64,000 nucleotides of DNA. Source: Limnephilus marmoratus. Taxonomy: Eukaryota; Arthropoda; Insecta; Trichoptera; Limnephilidae. Numbering within the stretch: position 1 is the first letter of the stretch; every line of letters starts with the position of its first letter. Below are positions 13,301 to 22,300 of this stretch, piece by piece. The DNA lies in contig OU862933.1 in assembly GCA_917880885.1 (NCBI GenBank), forward strand, positions 13,111,679 to 13,175,678, read 5' to 3'. The translations under genes and the position numbers were made by a program. The notes under the pieces are model-generated. The model searched no databases. It was not told where the DNA came from and saw only the letters and a program-made list of their open reading frames with translations.

Positions 13301-16300
13301 CCGTTCTCATGTGACAAATGTCAACCGTGTACAAATGTTGGGCACGCGTTTGGCGTGTTTCCCGACTATGCACCGGTGCCGAAGGGATCAATGATGCTAG
13401 TTCTTCAGAGCATCTTCCATTGTAATACCGGTAGAACAAGGATAGCATTCCCACCCGACGCCTGTGCTCTAAAGATTGCAATCCGTCTGTTAAGATGGGA
13501 GAATCTATCAAACGGACCGCCCGTTTCTGCACAGAGTCGAGGGTATTTTTCAGGTATTTTGGAGCTCCAGACCAGAGATGGCTGCCAAATTCAACCGTGG
13601 GGCGTACTTGTGATTTGTACAAGGTTAGCAGTTGTGTACTATTAAAGTATCTGCGGGCCCTGTACAGTACGCCCAGTTTTTGGGAGGCTAACTTTACTCT
13701 GGCTTCGATGGAGCCCCCATACCTGAGCTGGTCACTTAGGGTTACACCAAGCATATCAATGGAGGGCCTGTTCGGAAGATTGCTTCCGTTGAAAGAGACT
13801 AGGTTTTCATTTCGATCCCTTTTAGACGTAATCAGACAAGATTGGGTCTTTGAAACATTAAATTCAACAAATGTAGGAGTGGCAGCTAGTCTGTAGGAGT
13901 GGCAGCTTGCTTTCATATTTAAAGGTGTGAAAATCCCAGCACTAGAAGGATTGGGAGAGGGCACCCAGAAAGAGACAATCCAAAGTATTCATAAACAGAC
14001 CAGACCTTAAACGAACTAGGCAACTACTCGATATGGACAGAAACTCACTGAGGGAACTGGTAGGACTACTAACGCCTCAGGAGACACACACGGCTGTTAG
14101 GAGTGAAAAACACCAATAGATGCCAGAAATGAGTAGATGATGAAGTGGGAAGACACATTGTGGAACCAAGAGACAACCCACGTGAACTTTATCAAAGGGA
14201 TCGGGTTAGTATTAAAGGAATGAGATGAAATGGGAGATAGCATAATGAGCCTATGGCCTGAATGCTCACGAGAACTATCCATAATGAGCCTATGGCCTGA
14301 ATGCTCACGAGAACTATCCATAATGAGCCTATGGCCTGAATGCTCACGAGAACTATCCATAATGAGCCTATGGCCTGAATGCTCACGAGAACTATCCATA
14401 ATGAGCCTATGGCCTGAATGCTCACGAGAACTATCCATAATGAGCCTATGGCCTGAATGCTCACGAGAACTATCCATAATGAGCCTATGGCCTGAATGCT
14501 CACGAGAACTATCCATAATGAGCCTATGGCCTGAATGCTCACGAGAACTATCCATAATGAGCCTATGGCCTGAATGCTCACGAGAACTATCCATAATGAG
14601 CCTATGGCCTGAATGCTCACGAGAACTATCCATAATGAGCCTATGGCCTAAATGCTCACGAGAACTATCCATAATGAGCCTATGGCCTGAATGCTCACGA
14701 GAACTATCCATAATGAGCCTATGGCCTGAATGCTCACGAGAACTATCCATAATGAGCCTATGGCCTGAATGCTCACGAGAACTATCCATAATGAGCCTAT
14801 GGCCTGAATGCTCACGAGAACTATCCATAATGAGCCTATGGCCTGAATGCTCACGAGAACTATCCATAATGAGCCTATGGCCTGAATGCTCACGAGAACT
14901 ATCCATAATGAGCCTATGGCCTGAATGCTCACGAGAACTATCCATAATGAGCCTATGGCCTGAATGCTCATAGAACTATCCAAATAAAATAAATACATAC
15001 TTATGCTTCTTTCACATTACACAATCAATTTGTTGATTAGATTCATTACAATAATTATGCCCATCTTACCAAGGTCTCATTCCACACCATGAGTCTGACA
15101 GTGGGCAGGACATCCACTCCCATCTCCTGCGCTAATTCCTCCGAGGTCACCACGGAGAAGCACACGTCTCCAAAGGGGTCCAGCTCCAGTGACTTCAAAG
15201 CTACACTGTACAGCGTATGATAGTCTGTGGCTTTCAATGTTATGGGCATGAAGCCAATCACAACAGCCTGGAAATGACAACAATGTTTATAAAATGCATT
15301 CCATTTTTTTATAACTGTCAACAAAACTCAAGGGTAAGGGAACGTACCCATAATACGTGACACTTTTAGGGGGGGGGGGGGGTCTTCAAAAGGTCACGCT
15401 CCATACAAATGAGCGGTGGGTTGCTTAGGATTTTGGTCACCGGGGGGGGGGGGGGGGGGGGTAAAATTGCAAAAAGTTGGTCACGTAGTTTGGGTACGTT
15501 CCCTAAGTACAGTGAAACCCTCTTAAGAAGTCCCCTCACAATAAGTTTAGATGCTTAAGTTTGGTTTTTTTCAGTCCCCTGGCTCAAAATTATGATATTC
15601 GTAATTCGAAATTTATTTTTGCCCGCATTTGAAAATTCGTTAGTGTCATTTGAAAAACACCAATTTTTGTAAAAAAAAATTATAATTTCGTAAATCTGAA
15701 TCTGAGAGACAGTCGTGGTGGTATAATGCCGTAAAATGTCAATTTTGCAAAACATCGTCCTAATTCGTGCTATTATTTTGTAAATCTGAATTGGTTAACA
15801 TTGGAATGTCGTATTTTTACAAATTTTCTTCGAGTATATTAATTTAAAGACCTACGGCGGAAATCGGCTGCAAAATTTCGATTTACAAGGAAATTTATCA
15901 TATTTTTACAAATTTACTACGAATATCCGAATTTGAAGAGCCGACGAAAATTTGATTTACGCAGAAATTATCGGAACATTAATGAAATTACTTTGAATAT
16001 TTGAATTAGAATGGCCGGCTGCGAAATTTCAATTTACGTGGAAATATGTGGTACTTCATGAATTTATTTCGAATGGGTATCTGAATTTAGAAGGCGGCCG
16101 TGACGGGATTCGGTCGCGAAGTTTCGATTTATGCGAAATGTATTGTATTTTTAGTAATTTACTTCGAATATCTAAACTTAAAGACCTGGCCCGGCGGTAA
16201 TCGGCTGCAAAAATTTGATTTACGCGCAAATTATGCAATATTTTTACAAATTTATGTCGAATGGGTATCTGAATTTAGAATTTTTACGAGTTTTCGATTT

Positions 16301-19300
16301 ATGCGGAAAATGTCATATTTCTACAAATTTACTACGAGTATCTGAATTCAAAGGGCCTGCTGCGTCGGAAATAGGCTGCTAAATTTCCATTTACGAGGTA
16401 ATATATCACATTTTTATAAGTTTAAAGGGGCGGCCGCGACGGTAATCAGCTGCGAAAATTTGATTTACTCGGAAAATATTGTATTTTTCATAAATTTACC
16501 ACACGGGAATAAGTCATATTATTACGAATTTATTTCAAAGAACCTACCCGAATTTGAATTTGCGGTCAAGAAACTGAATTTTCAGCGATTTTTTTTTCTT
16601 CATAAAATTTCGAATAAAATTTGTTAATTCGAAATTTTATTTTTGATGTCCCGTGGATTTCGAATTAACATGGTTCTACTGTATAAGGTTTTCTCCCTTA
16701 AGGCCCATTAACAAGAGGCCGAGAATTCAAATGACGTTGAATGATGGTCTTGCGATTGTACTCAGGGTGATCGTAACAGGTTGGTTCCGGTGAGAAAGAT
16801 TGATAATTCTCCATACAGCATTTTTAACTAACTCAATTTCGATTTTATTTCATTCAAAATTCGCTAATATATACCTACATTAAAATAGCTTTTATTGTTT
16901 TAAATTTTGAAAAAATATGTTTGTTTTTATTATAATAAGGTTATACCGTTAGTCGTTGGCAAATTTGTTAAATTGAAAAATTATAAATACTCAAAAAATA
17001 AATACAAAAAGTACATAATTTGAATAATTTTATTATCACGCGTTTAAGCATTTTTTTTAAAATGTCATATTTCCAGTTGTGTCTGGTAAGAAGTTTTCCC
17101 TGTTAAGAAATTTTTTCCGGTCCCTTGGAAAACTTCTTAAGAGTGTTTTACTGTACGTACCACATTAGAGTACCTAGATATGTACCAGTATTTTGTTTAA
17201 TAAATTATTTTTTTTAACTTACATCACATTTAGCAGCTAAATTAATGAGATTATCGGTGCTAGTTACCCTCCTAATGGGTTTGGTCACCTGGCGAAGAAA
17301 TCTGACCATACTTGCAGAATCCTTAGGCCCTGTAAAAAAATAATAATAAATTTTTCTACATTATGTAATCCTCTGACAGCGAAAATTGCATCTACAATCA
17401 GCTTTTTATTAATTACTTCTGTTATCAGCACTTTTATATAAATTGTGGTTTGATTAAGATTCTGATGTTTATTAAAATGTACTAATGAGTGCTTATGTTA
17501 CATATTCTAATTATTTGTTGTAATGAAATGTTAGATGTCACAAACAACAGTGTAAGCAAAAAGCTTTTTGAATTTTTTTTAATTTTGAAAAAAGATTAAG
17601 ATTAAGCGAGACCTTTCAAACATATTTTCTAAAATATTTTTTGTGACCGGCTGTTCATTCAAAATACAAATATTTTATTGCAAATTTTATGATGAAAAAA
17701 GAAGGGAACTTTTAATTTGAATATATTATATCTAGCAGACCCGGCCACACGTTGCTGTGGCTAACGAAACACAACGCCATTACCCAACCTTTATAAAATC
17801 CACACCACCCGCTTGCCAGCTGCCCGCTGCCTGAATTGAATATTTGAATTTCTCGACTTTTCTCTACTATAATAAGCATGTTTTTATACATATAAACCTT
17901 CCTCTTGAATCACTCTATCTATTGGTGAAAACCGTATGAAAATCCGTTGCATAGTTTAAAAGATTAACGCGCACATACATTTTGAGCGACTTCATTTTAT
18001 ACTATGTAATGATGATAATGATGATAGACAAACGTTGGAGGATAAATAGAATAAATAATTTATAATAGATAAATAGAATAAATGATAATAATTTTAATAT
18101 CGATTGCACGATGGATTAAATAATAAATGATGAAATACCTGTGTACATGATGCTTTTGAGGTGAGTAGTATAGACCATGATGATGGGCCAAGTAGAGATC
18201 TTGTTGTGGTGCAAACGGCACTCTCCGCCGGGGTGCCAGCAGTTGATGGCGGAGAAATGAACCTAGAAAACAAAATAAAAATACATAAATGGCAAACATA
18301 AAATCGGCTAAAACGTCAGAAAATTTACACTTTGCAATATTTATAATCAAATAAATGGAATATTTCTAAATGTATCCGAAAACTAAAAACTGTTTTTGAA
18401 AGGTGATGAAATACGCTTTCAAATCTTATTATTAGAAATAACCATATCATTTTTTTAAATATAAGAATTTTTAATGCAAACATAAAAAAGTTTTAAAATT
18501 AGCTCACTTTACATTTTTTCTAACAAAAATTACTGATAATGAAAAAAAAAAACATACATATTTTGTTAGACAAATGTATTATAAACGTTATCTTCACCTC
18601 ACTTTTTTTGTTTCATAAAATAATATTTAAAATAAAAAAAATCGCAAAGTTTCATAATTTTTTCTCAAATTGCAGTCAGAAACTTTGGTTACATAGAAAT
18701 GTGCATTTTATTTTTTCTGTGGTTAACTTCTAGATTAGAATATAAAAAATTGTGTTTTTTCTTACTAACACTGTTTAGATTATATTTTAAACAATGACAG
18801 TAGAGGAGATACAACGATTTCTATGAGACCTATGTGAGCTGTTCCCAAAAGTGAACAAATTACCCTAAGGGGTTAAATCCTAGAATGACGTGCAGTTACA
18901 CAGGCAAGAGTTTGTTGTTTGTACTGCAAGGGGTGTTCAGACATGGCTTTAAAATATAAAAGATCATTGCACGCCAAATAACACTCTCCATAAAATCCCT
19001 TCAGACCGTTCACACCTAAGCGGTTTAAGCGCAGATCAACCATAGACAACACAGATCTTACGCCGTAACTGCTCTCGATGCTATATACAAAAAGTTAAGC
19101 GCCCGATGAAAACAGGAGAGGGAGTCATTTTAATTACGGAGCTGAGATTCAGTACAAAAAATGTGCATTCCGTGGCCGCTAGCTAATTCATCTGACCCCC
19201 TCTCCTCCCATAGGAAGAAATATTTGATAGTGTCACGTGAACGGTACAAAACATAAGCGCTCGCAGTTCAACAGATATCTGCTCGCGGTTTATAGCAGTG

Positions 19301-22300
19301 TCTGAACACCTCTTTAAGGTTAAGGTGGAAGTCTAAAGGTTAATCTTAGGTTAATCTCAATTTGTCTTAAGGTTAATTTCAATTTTTTATTATGTTATCC
19401 TGAAATTTCTACCCCAAGAAATAAATGTTTTGAAAAAAAGTATTTTTTCTAAATTATTAATAATATAGGCATTTTAGTTATTGCTTCTTTTAATTATGAA
19501 GAAAATGTGGTAATAAATAGGATATTTTGAAAAGCTCATAATAATTCACTTTGGATATTTTTGGCGATTCTTTAAAATCTATTATAATATTAGCTCTGGG
19601 GTCAAAGAGGTCAAAACCAGTGGCGGCTCGTGACTTTTGGGTGTGCTGGGGTGCTAATATTAAAAAAATGGCATCATGGATGTTGTCGTATGCGAAAATT
19701 TTTTTTTTTTTTTTCAAAAATCGGTGTTTTGTATGAAGATTTTTCAGGAAATCGGTGCGGCACACCGCCAAACTGAAACTTTCGGAAATTTTTCATACAA
19801 AAAAAAACTGATTTTCAAAAAATAATTTTTTTTTTTTCGGCTATAACAACATCAATAATGCCATTTTTTTTAATATCAGCACTCTAGCACACCCAAAAGT
19901 CACGAGCCGCCACTGGTCAAAAGTAAAACAGAAGAAACTTGGGGTACTCTTCATTCAGAATATACCAGAAAATGATTGGTAAATGTCAAGCCATAACACA
20001 GCAACATTATTCTAATAAGCAATAAGCCAGATTTTATGCTGTAAGTATTTTTTAATCAATAATAATTATCTATTATCTACTTTGAAACATACATAAATCA
20101 TATTCATGATGTTACATGCAAGCACGCTAACACTTGCATGAAATCAACAAAAGAATAAATGCATATAAATTTCGACTGCATTGTTAGAGTGAATGGATTC
20201 AGAAAAAAACACACTTGTTATCAATTTTGTGAATACTTAAATAATACAATAAAACACATTTATTTAAAGAACTACACAAAATTAATTGTAGCTATGACCA
20301 AGCAAAGTTCCCTTGAGGTAATAAAAGATGTGATGCCTTATAAAATCGTCAAACAATAATATAAAAAAGTCATAAAAAACAATCACATTTTTGATTTAGT
20401 GTTTTACTCTCTATTACTATACCGTCACGGAAATTTTGAAACGTTAATAGGCTTGTCAATAAAACAGCACAATTCTATCCTTGCTCACATCGATAAATAA
20501 TTATTTAGTAAATTAAATTCTTCACTTTTTTATTAACTTAGTACAAATTGTAAGAATATCTCTCCGAAAAATAATATGCCATAAACAATAGTTTTCCTAC
20601 CACATTCCCCGCAATTTTTAATTCAAAAATAGAATATTTCAGGAACCATCATAAATATTATATTACATGAAAGTAGGAAACCTACCCATTCATGAAAAAA
20701 AAAAAATTGATGACATTATATGAAAGTAGGTAGGAAGGTACCTATTTAGTTTGATGAAGGATTTTTTTATTTAGATAGGCCAATTAATATTCCAATAATC
20801 CTCACTTGTTTAAACATTGTCTGAGCAGCCAAATCAAACTCGTGGCGCACATGTTGACTCTCAGCGTCCCAGGGCGCGTAGTACATCACAAACGAAACCT
20901 CGGACATGGAGATGAAGGAGAGGGCAGTGGAGACTTGACCCTTGTACCAGTCGGTGACCAGAGAACCCTTCTCGAAGAAGGGCACCGCTGTCGGGGTCCG
21001 AGAGATCTTGGGGGGACTGAAAACACTGCCGTTGAATTATACTTTAATTTTAATATTGTCTTGAACCATGGCAACATTCATTTTATATTTTGGGTAAAGA
21101 GTGTCATCAAAATTGTGTAATTTGATTAAAAATGTTATATGGTGAAGTACACATATTTAGATATAATCATACAAAAATGGTCTTCACAAGGTTTTTTTAA
21201 TGTGAATTAATGACTACTCCCGACTGTCTGGAGCCAGTGAGACTATAGCATCCCCAATTGGGGTATGTTGTGAGGCTGAATATAGTGGGGAGGGGAAGGA
21301 GATGGGGAAGAGGGAGGTAGGGAGTACATGGCTATTCAGATCCGGTCACTAAACACGGCTGAAGACATTTCAAGCAAAGTTTCAATTCTGAATGGTGGAC
21401 TTAGGCCCTCCGTTCATGGAGATACTTACAAACTACATGATTGTGACGCAACAAGTACCCTGCAGATATACTACTCTTTAATGCTGGTTTCCGTACATGG
21501 CGCTACCAAAAATATACTGAACTTGACCATTTTTCACATGCGGCCGCGAAGTTAACACGATGTCAAGCGACTCTAGCGACGAGGATAATGTTCTTAAATT
21601 GAATTTTTTTCCAACATCAATCCACGCCTTCTCCACTAAATCCTTTCTTACGTATTCTGGTAAAGTATAGTTATATAACCATGCATTTTTTTCCACTTCC
21701 AGAACAAATCTAACATTACTTTCATGTTCCGACGCCATTTCTGTCAAAAGTCAAACGAATAAGTATCAGGCACAAATGATGTGACGCGTCACATGCGATC
21801 AGCACCGTCGGTATCGTGCAACAGATTGGAAACCGACAGCCGTCGAGTAGCACCGTGTACGAGCACCAGCAAAATCGTACAGGGAGTACTTACGATCGGC
21901 GCGCATGATAAGCGCACGAGGATCGAGTAGCTTGTAAGTAGCGTCATGTACGGAGGCACTTACACCAGGATGATACTGAGAGTATCTTCCACTCTGGAAC
22001 GTGTCACAAATCAATATATATTATCTAGATGAATACATTTTGAAATAAGATAACTTAATCCAATAAAGTTTGCTTGGGAATGTCGGGATTTGAACCCGTG
22101 ATCTCCAGATTGCTGGTCGAGAGCCCTACCCCTCATCCACGGAGGCTATCAAAGAAGGTTAGCAAAGAAGTCATAAAAATGTTGTAGGATTGTTAATTAA
22201 ATTAATAATTGAATATCAGCTTTTTTTCGTTATTTGTATTTGAGGTGTTGCGCTACCTCCTTCTTTAACCAAAGATGTCCGAAACGTTGGCTAAAGAAGG

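Larger units (their letters stand above)
21211..22150 (-). mobile_element. tRNA-derived SINE copy, split by a Harbinger derivative
   Basis: Tail part 21,211-21,403 and head part 21,960-22,148. The head on the minus strand has an A-box-like TGGATGAGGGG and a perfect B box GGTTCAAATCC, so it derives from a tRNA gene. The two halves join without gap when the 556-bp insert is removed. Confidence 0.82.

Noticed and set aside
14097..14973. Long ORFs on both strands with a 13-residue repeat
   Set aside because: They are forced by a 39-bp satellite without stop codons; no start, splice or family support.
19310..19400. Insect telomere-like TTAGG/GGTTAA repeats
   Set aside because: Only a few irregular AAGGTTAA units, not a TTAGG array.
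22083..22148. Functional tRNA gene (minus strand)
   Set aside because: A and B boxes are present but the cloverleaf is incomplete and it continues into the SINE body found elsewhere.
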